Shown one piece after another: positions 45,107-52,759 of a DNA stretch of 64,000 nt. The translations under genes and the position numbers were made by a program. The notes beneath the pieces were generated by a model. It made no database searches and was not told the origin of the DNA. It saw nothing but the letters and a program-made list of their open reading frames with translations. Position 1 is the stretch's first letter, and each line of letters starts with the position of its first letter. The stretch covers positions 1 through 64,000 of the forward strand of contig JAJPGT010000060.1 of NCBI GenBank assembly GCA_021325655.1. Reading direction: 5' to 3'. The stretch is from Pseudomonadota bacterium (GTDB lineage: Bacteria; Chloroflexota; UBA6077; JAJPGT01).

Positions 45107-46222
45107 ATGAAAGGGAAACAGGGAGTCTATGCCGTCTGTGCTCTGTTGCTTGGGGCCGCGACCATCCTGGTTGGCTTCACGGGCGCCGAGTCGCCTGTAC
45201 AAGTGCGTAGCTCCGCCCCCACAGCGGACGGATGGGACCGGGCCGCGGCAGAGCAGCAATGCGCGAATTTCACCACCTACGGCATGGCCGAGGAAGGAGT
45301 CTACGGGCCCTGGTTCAAGGCGATGTACGACTACTACGGGTGGAAGAACTGCAACCGCGTCGACAATGACCTCAGCTCCGCCGAGGTCATCGCCGCCTAT
45401 GAGGCCGAGAAGAATAACCCCAAGGCAGTAATTGCCGATATCGGGCTGGTGTTTGGCCCGATCGCGGCGCAGAAGGAGCTGACTCTCAAGTACGTCCCGG
45501 CCGGTTCGGAGTTTATACCGGCGGATTACCGCGAGCCAGATGGCGGCTGGATCGGGAGCGTTGTTGGCGCCGTTGGTTTCACGGTGAACGAAGAGGCGGT
45601 TCCGAATCCACCACGGAGCTGGGCAGATCTGCTCAAACCAGAGTATAAAGGTAAAATCAAGGGAATCAATCCTTCCAGCGGTGGAACGGGGCTGATGGCG
45701 CTAGTGGCGTCCAATATTGCCCTTGGCGGTACCGAAACTGACTTCTCGAAGGGTTACGATTTCTGGCGCCAACTGCGCAGCAGCGGCAACCTCTACGACG
45801 GTGACTGTGAGATCCCGAACATGGAGCGCGGCGAGTGCGGGATCAAGATCCAGTACGATTTCTTCGGGCTCTCCGAAGGCGTCGCGGCAATGAAGGCGAA
45901 AGGGATCAAGACCGAGTTCATCATTCCATCTGATGGGTCGGTCTGGGCTCCCTCGGCGCTCCTGCCCAACCGTTACACGGACAAGCCGGACCTGGCCAAA
46001 GCGATTCTTGACTGGGCGATGACCGACCAGGCTGCGATCGCTTGGGCGAAGCAGTACGCTCACCCGATGAAGCAGGTCTTCGGCGGCATGGTCCTTCCGG
46101 CTGATGCGATACAGAACTGGCTTCCATACTCGGCCTATGTCCCGGTCAAACGGCTCAACGTGCTGCCCGATGTCTCGAAGGTGGCCGACGAATGGGAGGC
46201 GAAGGTCCTGAGCGGCGGCTGA
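45107..46222 (+). CDS. ABC importer, extracellular substrate-binding protein (family 1 / Fe3+-putrescine-phosphonate type)
   Basis: 371 residues from an ATG at 45107 with AAGGAG 8 bases ahead. A signal peptide (basic KGKQ, then VYAVCALLLGAATILVGFTG) precedes a periplasmic-binding fold: NPKAVIADIGLVFGPIAAQK, GSVVGAVGFTVNEEAVPNPP, WADLLKPEYKGKIKGINPSS, GECGIKIQYDFFGLSEGVAA and the C-terminal WAMTDQAAIAWAKQYAHPMK. This resembles binding proteins for iron(III), polyamines or 2-aminoethylphosphonate. Two permease genes and an ATPase gene follow without real gaps. The ligand is not fixed by sequence; context favours a phosphonate or similar anion. Confidence 0.82.
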   Translation: MKGKQGVYAVCALLLGAATILVGFTGAESPVQVRSSAPTADGWDRAAAEQQCANFTTYGMAEEGVYGPWFKAMYDYYGWKNCNRVDNDLSSAEVIAAYEAEKNNPKAVIADIGLVFGPIAAQKELTLKYVPAGSEFIPADYREPDGGWIGSVVGAVGFTVNEEAVPNPPRSWADLLKPEYKGKIKGINPSSGGTGLMALVASNIALGGTETDFSKGYDFWRQLRSSGNLYDGDCEIPNMERGECGIKIQYDFFGLSEGVAAMKAKGIKTEFIIPSDGSVWAPSALLPNRYTDKPDLAKAILDWAMTDQAAIAWAKQYAHPMKQVFGGMVLPADAIQNWLPYSAYVPVKRLNVLPDVSKVADEWEAKVLSGG

Positions 46223-47109
46223 CACGCGGGCGCGGCGCGTTCGGGAGCGCGAGGCACTCTGCCCTGGCGCCGGGCCGACTCTCCGACTGGGTGGTTACCG
46301 CGCCCTTCGTCCTCACGGTTGGCGTGCTTCTAGTCGGCCCGGCGGTGAACCTGGTGCTAGATAGCCTGCGCTCATCCAGCGGCTTCACGCTGGGGAACTG
46401 GGCGGACATCTTCCGCCTGGCGTTGACACGCCAGGCGATCGTCAGTTCGGTGCTGCTCAGCGTCCTGGTCGCCAGCCTGTCTACCGTAATCGGTGGGCTG
46501 CTTGCTTGGTGTATCAGCCGACTTGGACTCCGCGGTCGCTCCCTGGGAGTGGCGGCGATGAACGTTGCCGCGAACATGAGCGCTACCACGCTCGTGTTCG
46601 GCTTCACCGCCGCCTTTGGGGGGGCCGGATTCGCAACGCTGCTCCTCCGGCAGCTCTGGCCGGCGGTGCCGACGCTCGACCTCTACGGGCCGACGGGGCT
46701 CGTATTCGTCTACCTCTACTTCCACGTCCCGCTGTTCGTCCTGCTTACGCTGCCGGCAATGGGAGCCGTCTCCGAGCAGTTGTGGGAGGCGGCGACAGTT
46801 TGTGGTGCCGCGCCCACACTCTTCTGGAGACGGGTAGGGGTGCCGGTGCTCCTCCCGTTCCTCCTCGCCGGCTGGATGCTGATGTTCGCCTGGGCGATCG
46901 GGCAGTACGGGGTCCCGCTGTCGCTCCTCGGGACGAGCGAGGCGGTCCCGCTTATGACGCTACGCATTGGGGCACTGATCCAGACGGCCGGCACAACCAA
47001 CCGCTTCGAGCGAGCCGCCTGCTTGTCTGTCTTGCTCGTGGTACTCTCAGTCGTGGCGCTGTGGCTCTACGCGGCGGCGCTGCGGCGGGCGGCGAGATGG
47101 GTGAAGTGA
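46192..47109 (+). CDS. ABC importer permease 1
   Basis: 305 residues, about six membrane helices. The binding-protein-dependent transport motif (EAA loop) reads EAATVCGAAPTLFWRRVGVP, followed by VLLPFLLAGWMLMFAWAIGQ. An earlier IVSSVLLSVLVASLSTVIGG and LAWCISRLGL fit the MetI-like fold. The ATG at 46192 lies inside the end of the binding protein gene (31-bp overlap), and the stop overlaps the start of permease 2, so the four transporter genes are translated as a unit. It pairs with permease 2 to form the channel. Confidence 0.87.
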   Translation: MGGEGPERRLTRGRGAFGSARHSALAPGRLSDWVVTAPFVLTVGVLLVGPAVNLVLDSLRSSSGFTLGNWADIFRLALTRQAIVSSVLLSVLVASLSTVIGGLLAWCISRLGLRGRSLGVAAMNVAANMSATTLVFGFTAAFGGAGFATLLLRQLWPAVPTLDLYGPTGLVFVYLYFHVPLFVLLTLPAMGAVSEQLWEAATVCGAAPTLFWRRVGVPVLLPFLLAGWMLMFAWAIGQYGVPLSLLGTSEAVPLMTLRIGALIQTAGTTNRFERAACLSVLLVVLSVVALWLYAAALRRAARWVK

Positions 47110-48011
47110 GCGTCTCCTCACCCGTGCGGGGCGGCGAGCTGGTACTGCGGCCGCGCCGGGCCACGGAGCGCAGCACGGGCTTGAGCGGACCGTCGTGGCT
47201 CCGCGCCCTGGTGCTCGCGGTAGCCATGCTATTCGCCCTGTTCCCGCTTGTCGCAACCGTGCTCTACTCCGTCGCCACCGTTTGGCGGGCGCGGCCGCTG
47301 CCCGACGGCTTCACGCTGCATTGGTGGAGCGCAACGCTGACCGATCGCGCTTTCCTCGATGCCCTGGGACGTTCGGTCGGCCTGGGAGTGGCGACCGTCG
47401 TGCTGGTCAACCTGCTGGTACTGCCACCGCTGTACTGGTCGCACGTCCGCAATCCGCGCATCCGCACTATCCTGATTGGTTGTGCACTGATCCCGTTCGT
47501 CTTACCGGGTGTGGTGATGGCGGCCGGTATCCACCGCTTCGTCGGACTCTGGCCGGCGACTGCCTGGCTTCAATCCACTGGTCCGCTCCTGCTCGCGGCA
47601 TACGTCGCGACGTCGTACCCGCCCTACCTCTGGGCTGTCGACGCCGCGCTCAGCTCAGTCGGAGCGGTGCGGCTTTGGGAGGCTGCTGAGACGCTCGGGG
47701 CCAGCCCGGCCCACACCCTCTGGCGCGTGATCATCCCGAACATCCGCGTCGGGATCGCGGTTGGCTCGCTCCTGGTGTTCGCCTCGGTCATCGGTGACCT
47801 GGCGCTGGCGCGGATCATCACCGGCTCGTCCTTCGAGACGTTGCCGCTCTGGCAGCTTCGACAGTTGCGGGGCACCGACGCCAACCCCAACGGTCTGGCG
47901 GTCACCAGTGTCCTGAGCCTGGCGCTGCTGTTCTTCGTCTCGCTCGTCGTCGTCCTGCGCAATCGCGGGCACGTGGTACGGCTCGCGCCAGCCCCAGAGC
48001 AGCAAACCTGA
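47097..48011 (+). CDS. ABC importer permease 2
   Basis: 304 residues from an ATG at 47097, overlapping permease 1 by 13 bp. Six hydrophobic helices, for example LRALVLAVAMLFALFPLVAT and ILIGCALIPFVLPGVVMAAG. The EAA loop is LWEAAETLGASPAHTLWRVI, followed by PNIRVGIAVGSLLVFASVIG. The second half has SSFETLPLWQLRQLRG. Together with permease 1 it forms a two-subunit membrane domain of the type used for iron, polyamines and phosphonates. Its stop TGA shares a base with the ATG of the ATPase gene. Confidence 0.87.
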   Translation: MGEVSVSSPVRGGELVLRPRRATERSTGLSGPSWLRALVLAVAMLFALFPLVATVLYSVATVWRARPLPDGFTLHWWSATLTDRAFLDALGRSVGLGVATVVLVNLLVLPPLYWSHVRNPRIRTILIGCALIPFVLPGVVMAAGIHRFVGLWPATAWLQSTGPLLLAAYVATSYPPYLWAVDAALSSVGAVRLWEAAETLGASPAHTLWRVIIPNIRVGIAVGSLLVFASVIGDLALARIITGSSFETLPLWQLRQLRGTDANPNGLAVTSVLSLALLFFVSLVVVLRNRGHVVRLAPAPEQQT

Positions 48012-49114
48012 TGCCCACGGTCGAGCTTGAACGGATCACCAAGCGTTTCGGGGCCACGGTCGCGCTCGACAACGTCTCGCTGTACGTCCGCGAGGGCGAG
48101 ATGCTGGCGCTGCTTGGGCCGAGCGGTTGCGGGAAGACGACCTTATTGCGCTGCGTCGCCGGTCTGACCATGCCCGAGTGCGGAGTGCTTCGCATCGGCG
48201 GTGTCGACGTGACCGAGCAGCCGGCGCGCACGCGCGGCGTCGGGATGGTGTTCCAAAACTACGCGCTGTTCCCGAACCTGACCGCGGCAGAGAACATCGC
48301 CTTCCCGCTGGAAGCGAAACGCTGGCCCCGGCCGGCGATCGCCAGCCGCGTCCGTGAGCTGCTCGCGCTGGTTGGGCTGGAGCACACCGCCGATCGCTAC
48401 CCCCACCAGCTCTCGGGCGGCCAGCAGCAGCGGATTGCGCTCGCTCGGGCGCTGGCAGCGCACCCGAAGGTGCTCTTGCTGGACGAGCCGCTCTCCGCGC
48501 TCGACGCCCTGACCCGGACGACGCTCCGCGACGAGATCCGCCGCATTCAGCTCGCGGTCGGGATGACGGCGATCTACGTCACCCATGACCAGGTGGAGGC
48601 CCTCGCCATCGCCGACCGGGTCGGTATCATGGACCACGGCCGGCTCGTGGAGCTGGGAGCACCGGCCGAGGTCTACACGCACCCAGCCACCTTGTTCGGA
48701 GCGACCTTCGTCGGCTCACGCAACACCCTGGACATCATCGTCGGGATGGACGGCTGGGTGCGCTGGGGTGACGCCTTCGCGGTCCCCACGACGCTGGCGC
48801 CAGGCAGCCGGGTACTCGCAGTGTTCACGCCCGAGAGCGTCGAACTGGACGCGGCGACCGGGATGCCCGGCACAATCGGGCTGATCTCGTTCCGCGGCGC
48901 TTCGACCCGCGTCCACGTCGTGACCGCGGACGCCGAGATCGGAGTGGACATCCCCTCGCACCTGGCGGAGCGTTTCCCACGCGGCCGGGCGACAACGATC
49001 CGTGTCCCGGCCGAGCGGGTCCAGGTGTTTCCGCTCTCGGAGCAGGACAGGGTACCGGAGGAGCTGGACGTTACGCGCCGGCCGGGTGCGTCGGCCGCCG
49101 CTCCACCAGCGTAA
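48011..49114 (+). CDS. ABC importer ATPase
   Basis: 367 residues. Walker A GPSGCGKTTLLRC is at about 38-50, the Q-loop is in VFQNYALFPNLT, the signature is LSGGQQQRIALARALAAHPK, Walker B is VLLLDEPLSALDA and the switch His is in YVTHDQVEALAI. A C-terminal TOBE-like domain (DIIVGMDGWVRWGDAFAVPT and following) is typical of POTRA/Pot-type spermidine and phosphonate ATPases. It overlaps the stop of permease 2 by one base (TGATG). Its 3' end overlaps the class-III PLP enzyme gene, on the other strand, by 44 bp. Confidence 0.93.
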   Translation: MPTVELERITKRFGATVALDNVSLYVREGEMLALLGPSGCGKTTLLRCVAGLTMPECGVLRIGGVDVTEQPARTRGVGMVFQNYALFPNLTAAENIAFPLEAKRWPRPAIASRVRELLALVGLEHTADRYPHQLSGGQQQRIALARALAAHPKVLLLDEPLSALDALTRTTLRDEIRRIQLAVGMTAIYVTHDQVEALAIADRVGIMDHGRLVELGAPAEVYTHPATLFGATFVGSRNTLDIIVGMDGWVRWGDAFAVPTTLAPGSRVLAVFTPESVELDAATGMPGTIGLISFRGASTRVHVVTADAEIGVDIPSHLAERFPRGRATTIRVPAERVQVFPLSEQDRVPEELDVTRRPGASAAAPPA

Positions 49115-50456
49115 GGCACTCGTCGAGAATCGCAAAGACACGCTCGAGCTGCTCGGCGGTGATTACGAGCGGGGCACTGAGCGCCAGGATGCAGCCGTTC
49201 GACAGCTTGAAGCTGAGTCCGCGCTCCAGTCCCAGGTAGAGCACCTCCTCGGCCTCGTCGCGCGCCGGCTCCCTGGTCAGCCGGTCGCGCACCAGCTCGA
49301 TCCCAAGCTGAAGCCCCAGCCCGCGCACGTCGCCGACGAGATGATGGCGGGCGGCGAGCTCCCGGGCGAGGGTGAGCGCCCTCGCGCCGAGGTCGGCGGC
49401 GCGGTCGACCAGCCCCTCGTCGCGGATGATCTCTACCGTCATCAGCCCAGCCCGAGCTAGCAGCGGGTTCTTCTCATGGGTGTAGTGGCCAATGGAGATG
49501 TCGCCGAACCGATCGAACCGCTCGCGGGTTAGGACTGCCGCAAGCGGCAGAACCCCGCCGCCGAGCGCCTTGCCGAGCACCAGGATGTCCGGCACAACGC
49601 TGTAGTGCTCGAAGGCGAACATTCGCCCGGTCTTTCCCAGACCTGTCTGCACTTCGTCGAAGATCAGCAGCGCCCCGAACTCGTCACAGGCGCGGCGCAC
49701 CTCCTGCCAGAACGTTGGCGGTGGAACGTACTCCGCTCCACGCACCGGCTCGACGACGACGGCAGCGACGTCGCCCTCCTGTTCGAGCACATGGCGGATT
49801 GCCCGGGGCGCAAGCAGGCAGCAGCCGTTGCGTGCACCGCCACCATAGGGACAGCGGTAGCAGGTCGGAGGTGGGACGTGGTTCGTGCCGGGCAGCAGTG
49901 GGCCGGCCGATGGACCAGCGCGGAACAACGCCTCCCCGCCGACGCTGGCCGCCGCGATGCCCGCGCCGTGGAACGCCCCCCAGAAGCCGACCGTCTTGTG
50001 GCGCCCGGTCACGCCGCGGGCGATCCGCAGTGCGATCTCCATCGCGTCATTGCCGCTAGGGGCGAACAGGCATTTCGTCAGCAGGCCAGAGGTAAGCGTC
50101 GTGAGCGCAGCGGCCAGCTCAACCGCTACCTGGTTCGTGTAGCGCCGCGGCGAGAACGTCAGCTCATCGAGCTGGGCCTTCAGCGCCGCGATCAGGCGCG
50201 GGTGGGCGTAGCCGATATGATGGACGTTGTTCCCGTGCAGGTCCAGGTAGCGCCGGCCGGCGAGATCCTGGATCTCCACCCCGCTGGCGGCACAGATGAC
50301 ATTGAGGCAGGGCGTCGAAAGCGACTGGTGCAGAAAGACCTGGCTATCCGCGTTCAGCAGACTACGCGTCGGGACGTCAATGGCGGAGGCGATCCAGGCG
50401 CTGCGCCGCGGCGAGCGGTTCGTATCGTCAAGCGGGGGATCAGAAGAAGCGGCCAT
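49071..50456 (-). CDS. Class-III PLP-dependent aminotransferase-fold enzyme
   Basis: 461 residues. The cofactor Lys is about 296 in ILVLGKALGGGVLPLAAVLT and the Asp at 267 in LLIFDEVQTGLGKTG; FAPSGNDAMEIALRIARGVT binds PLP phosphate. Residues 70-80 read YLDLHGNNVHH and 102-107 SPRRYT. This N-terminal look is what I recall from PbfA-like lyases, which release ammonia from (R)-1-hydroxy-2-aminoethylphosphonate, and from related ornithine/4-aminobutyrate transaminases. The phosphonate reading is inferred from the ABC importer and the phosphatase-superfamily gene next door. It starts 27 bp after that gene's stop. Confidence 0.75.
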   Translation of the reverse strand: MAASSDPPLDDTNRSPRRSAWIASAIDVPTRSLLNADSQVFLHQSLSTPCLNVICAASGVEIQDLAGRRYLDLHGNNVHHIGYAHPRLIAALKAQLDELTFSPRRYTNQVAVELAAALTTLTSGLLTKCLFAPSGNDAMEIALRIARGVTGRHKTVGFWGAFHGAGIAAASVGGEALFRAGPSAGPLLPGTNHVPPPTCYRCPYGGGARNGCCLLAPRAIRHVLEQEGDVAAVVVEPVRGAEYVPPPTFWQEVRRACDEFGALLIFDEVQTGLGKTGRMFAFEHYSVVPDILVLGKALGGGVLPLAAVLTRERFDRFGDISIGHYTHEKNPLLARAGLMTVEIIRDEGLVDRAADLGARALTLARELAARHHLVGDVRGLGLQLGIELVRDRLTREPARDEAEEVLYLGLERGLSFKLSNGCILALSAPLVITAEQLERVFAILDECLTLVERRPTHPAGA

Positions 50457-50483
50457 GGGATTCGTCCCAGGAGAGCTCCGCCG

Positions 50484-51521
50484 TTAGACGCCGAGTACCT
50501 CTCCGGCGACGCCAGCCCAGAGTCGGAGCGGTGGTGGGCTGCGACGGATGAGCGCGGCGAGCGACGCGACGATCGGGTGCCCGCCTGCCACCAGCGTCAG
50601 GCAGGGCCGAGTAGTAACGTTGCCGTGCACCGCGCGCAGTCGAATCGGCCCCTCCCGCCCGAACGCGCGGCCGGGCTGGGCCCAGGCGACGAGGTGCTCG
50701 TGGTCTAGTGCCCCGATCCCGTCGACACCCTCGCAGGCAAGCGCTCGCCACATCACCTCCTGATGCGCGCCTGGCACTGGTCGCACCAGCGCGGCCGAAC
50801 CGTCCTCGATGACGTTGGCCCAGCCCGCCAGTGCCTCAGCGAGCCGGACCGGCTCGTCGTGGACCAGGTTCTCGGAACGATGGTCGGACACGATGACGAG
50901 GAGCGTCTCCTCCCAGGCGGGCCTGAGCGCTTCCACCACGTGGGCTACCGCCCGGTCAAGACGGCGGTACGCGTCGACGGCAAGCTCGCCATCGATCCCA
51001 TCCAGATGGGCGGCGGAGTCCGCCTCCTGAAGTTGTGCGACGACCAGCCCGTACTCCTCGTCCAGCGCCGTAACGAGGCGGTCGACCGTGCGCGCATCGG
51101 GCACGTACTTCGGGCTGTCCGCCGCGCGCTGAGCGCGGTCCGGCCAGCAGAGATCGGCCTCCTCGCCACGCACGGTGACAATGATATCCGGGTCACTGGC
51201 GATCAGTGCGCATGGCCTCCCGCCCACCCGGGCGCGGGTCAGAATGGTCGGGACTTGTACCTGGGGATCGTTGACCGTACGCCCCTGCTCGTCGAAGACG
51301 CGGTTCGCCAGGACGCCGTGGACAGCGAGCGGCGCTCCAGTGAGTAAAGTGGCGTGGTTCGGGCCGGTGCTCGCGACCAGCTCCGCCAGTCCCCCGACGG
51401 GGGCGATCCCGCCGGTCTCGGCCAGCCGCCGGAGCGTTGGGGTGATGTCAGGCACGACGATCTCCGGCCCAACACCGTCGAGGACCAGGAGAACGACCCG
51501 CCCGCGTCGCGGCACGCTCAT
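50484..51521 (-). CDS. Alkaline-phosphatase-superfamily phosphohydrolase (phosphonoacetate-hydrolase or NPP type)
   Basis: 345 residues from an ATG at 51521. The core is LLVLDGVGPEIVVPDITPTL with the first metal Asp, STGPNHATLLTGAPLAVHGV with the Thr/Ser nucleophile before GPNH, EADSAAHLDGIDGELAVDAY with an Asp-His pair, VIVSDHRSENLVHDEP with Asp-His, and VHGN near the end. The order matches nucleotide pyrophosphatases/phosphodiesterases and phosphonoacetate hydrolase. With the importer and PLP enzyme a phosphonate role is reasonable. It has no signal peptide, so it works in the cytoplasm, which suits a catabolic enzyme more than a scavenging one. Confidence 0.72.
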   Translation of the reverse strand: MSVPRRGRVVLLVLDGVGPEIVVPDITPTLRRLAETGGIAPVGGLAELVASTGPNHATLLTGAPLAVHGVLANRVFDEQGRTVNDPQVQVPTILTRARVGGRPCALIASDPDIIVTVRGEEADLCWPDRAQRAADSPKYVPDARTVDRLVTALDEEYGLVVAQLQEADSAAHLDGIDGELAVDAYRRLDRAVAHVVEALRPAWEETLLVIVSDHRSENLVHDEPVRLAEALAGWANVIEDGSAALVRPVPGAHQEVMWRALACEGVDGIGALDHEHLVAWAQPGRAFGREGPIRLRAVHGNVTTRPCLTLVAGGHPIVASLAALIRRSPPPLRLWAGVAGEVLGV

Positions 51522-51766
51522 CGCCCGGATCGTAGGCCCAGCGCGACCGCGTGTCAATGCGCGGCGATGGCCGCGCCATGGTTCAACGCTTCTATATGGG
51601 CAGATCCTGCCGTGGTGTCCTGGAACGAGCCACGCCCAGCGGGCCGCTGACCGCCACCAATACTCAGAACGGCCGACGTCCTCATCGCAGAATCACGTAT
51701 GCACGCGCCCTCACGCCAGCGCTTCGGCGGGGAGAAGCGGCCTGCTACACTGGGAGCGCCCAAACG

Positions 51767-52759
51767 ATGGCGATGCTTGGCAGTTTGACGCAGTTCTGGG
51801 GGCTGGTCCGCGAGCTCGACCTTGTACAGCTCCGCGCCGACATCCAGCGGCCCGTTGGCCTCGCGCTGCGGGGCGCGGAGGGGAGCGGGCGCCACACCCT
51901 GGCACGCGCTCTGCTTGGGGGCGATTCCGCTGCCGCTGGTGCCCACATCCTGCCGGTGGCGGCGGAGACCCCGGCCTCGGTGGACGCGACGCTGCTGGTG
52001 CTGGATGGACGCGCTGCCCCGGACGACGCCACCCGCGTGGCTGCCGCCCGGCTCGCGGCCTCTGGCCCGCTGCTGATCGTCCATACCTTCGCCGACCAGG
52101 TGCCGGAGCCCGCACGGTGCGACCAGCAAGGGCTGGGCATCGCGGCGCCGGAGGTCTGGGTTGACGCGCGGGACGCAGAGGCGGTGAGGGAGACCCTGGG
52201 CACCCTGCTGGCCGAGCGGCTCCCGCACCTCGCCCTGGCGCTGGGCCGGCGGGCGCCGGTGCTGCGCCCCAGCGTGGCCACGGCGCTTATCCGCGACGCC
52301 AGTCGGGTGAATGCGGAGTTCGCGCTGCTGTCCAACCTGCCGGCGGTGATCCCCCTGGCCGGCGGGCTGGCTGGGGACGCCGCCGATCTGCTGGTCCTGA
52401 CCAAGAACCAGGCGCTGCTGGTGTTCAAGCTGGCCGGGCTGTACGGACGGGACCTCGGCAACCTGCGGGCACTGGCGCTCGAGATTCTGCCCGTTGTTGG
52501 CGGGGCTCTGTTCTGGCGTACCCTGGCGCGCAGCGCCGCCGGGCTGCTCCCACCGATGGTCGGGGCGGCCCCCAAGACCGCGGTCGCCTTCGTCGGCACC
52601 TTCGTGGTTGGGCAGATAGCCCGCTTCTATTACGAGCATGGTCGGCGACCGCCTCGGGAGGCGGTCGCCCGGTTCCGTGACGAGGGCGCGCGCCTGTTCG
52701 CCCAACTCGCCACCCGGCTGGGTCGAGGCCGAAAGGAGCCTGATGCCCAGGCGTCGTAG
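51767..52759 (+). CDS. DUF697-type membrane protein with degenerate GTPase domain
   Basis: 330 residues from an ATG at 51767 (GGGAG 10 bases ahead). The N-terminal part has a P-loop-like GAEGSGRHTLARALLGG at about 36-52, but no clear G3/G4 boxes. The C-terminal half has AEFALLSNLPAVIPLAGGLA, DLLVLTKNQALLVFKLAGLY and hydrophobic helices (LARSAAGLLPPMVG; TAVAFVGTFVVGQIARFYYE). This matches the YcjF/DUF697 family of membrane GTPase-like proteins with unknown role. Its stop overlaps the start of the next gene by 17 bp, so the two are co-translated. Confidence 0.72.
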   Translation: MAMLGSLTQFWGLVRELDLVQLRADIQRPVGLALRGAEGSGRHTLARALLGGDSAAAGAHILPVAAETPASVDATLLVLDGRAAPDDATRVAAARLAASGPLLIVHTFADQVPEPARCDQQGLGIAAPEVWVDARDAEAVRETLGTLLAERLPHLALALGRRAPVLRPSVATALIRDASRVNAEFALLSNLPAVIPLAGGLAGDAADLLVLTKNQALLVFKLAGLYGRDLGNLRALALEILPVVGGALFWRTLARSAAGLLPPMVGAAPKTAVAFVGTFVVGQIARFYYEHGRRPPREAVARFRDEGARLFAQLATRLGRGRKEPDAQAS

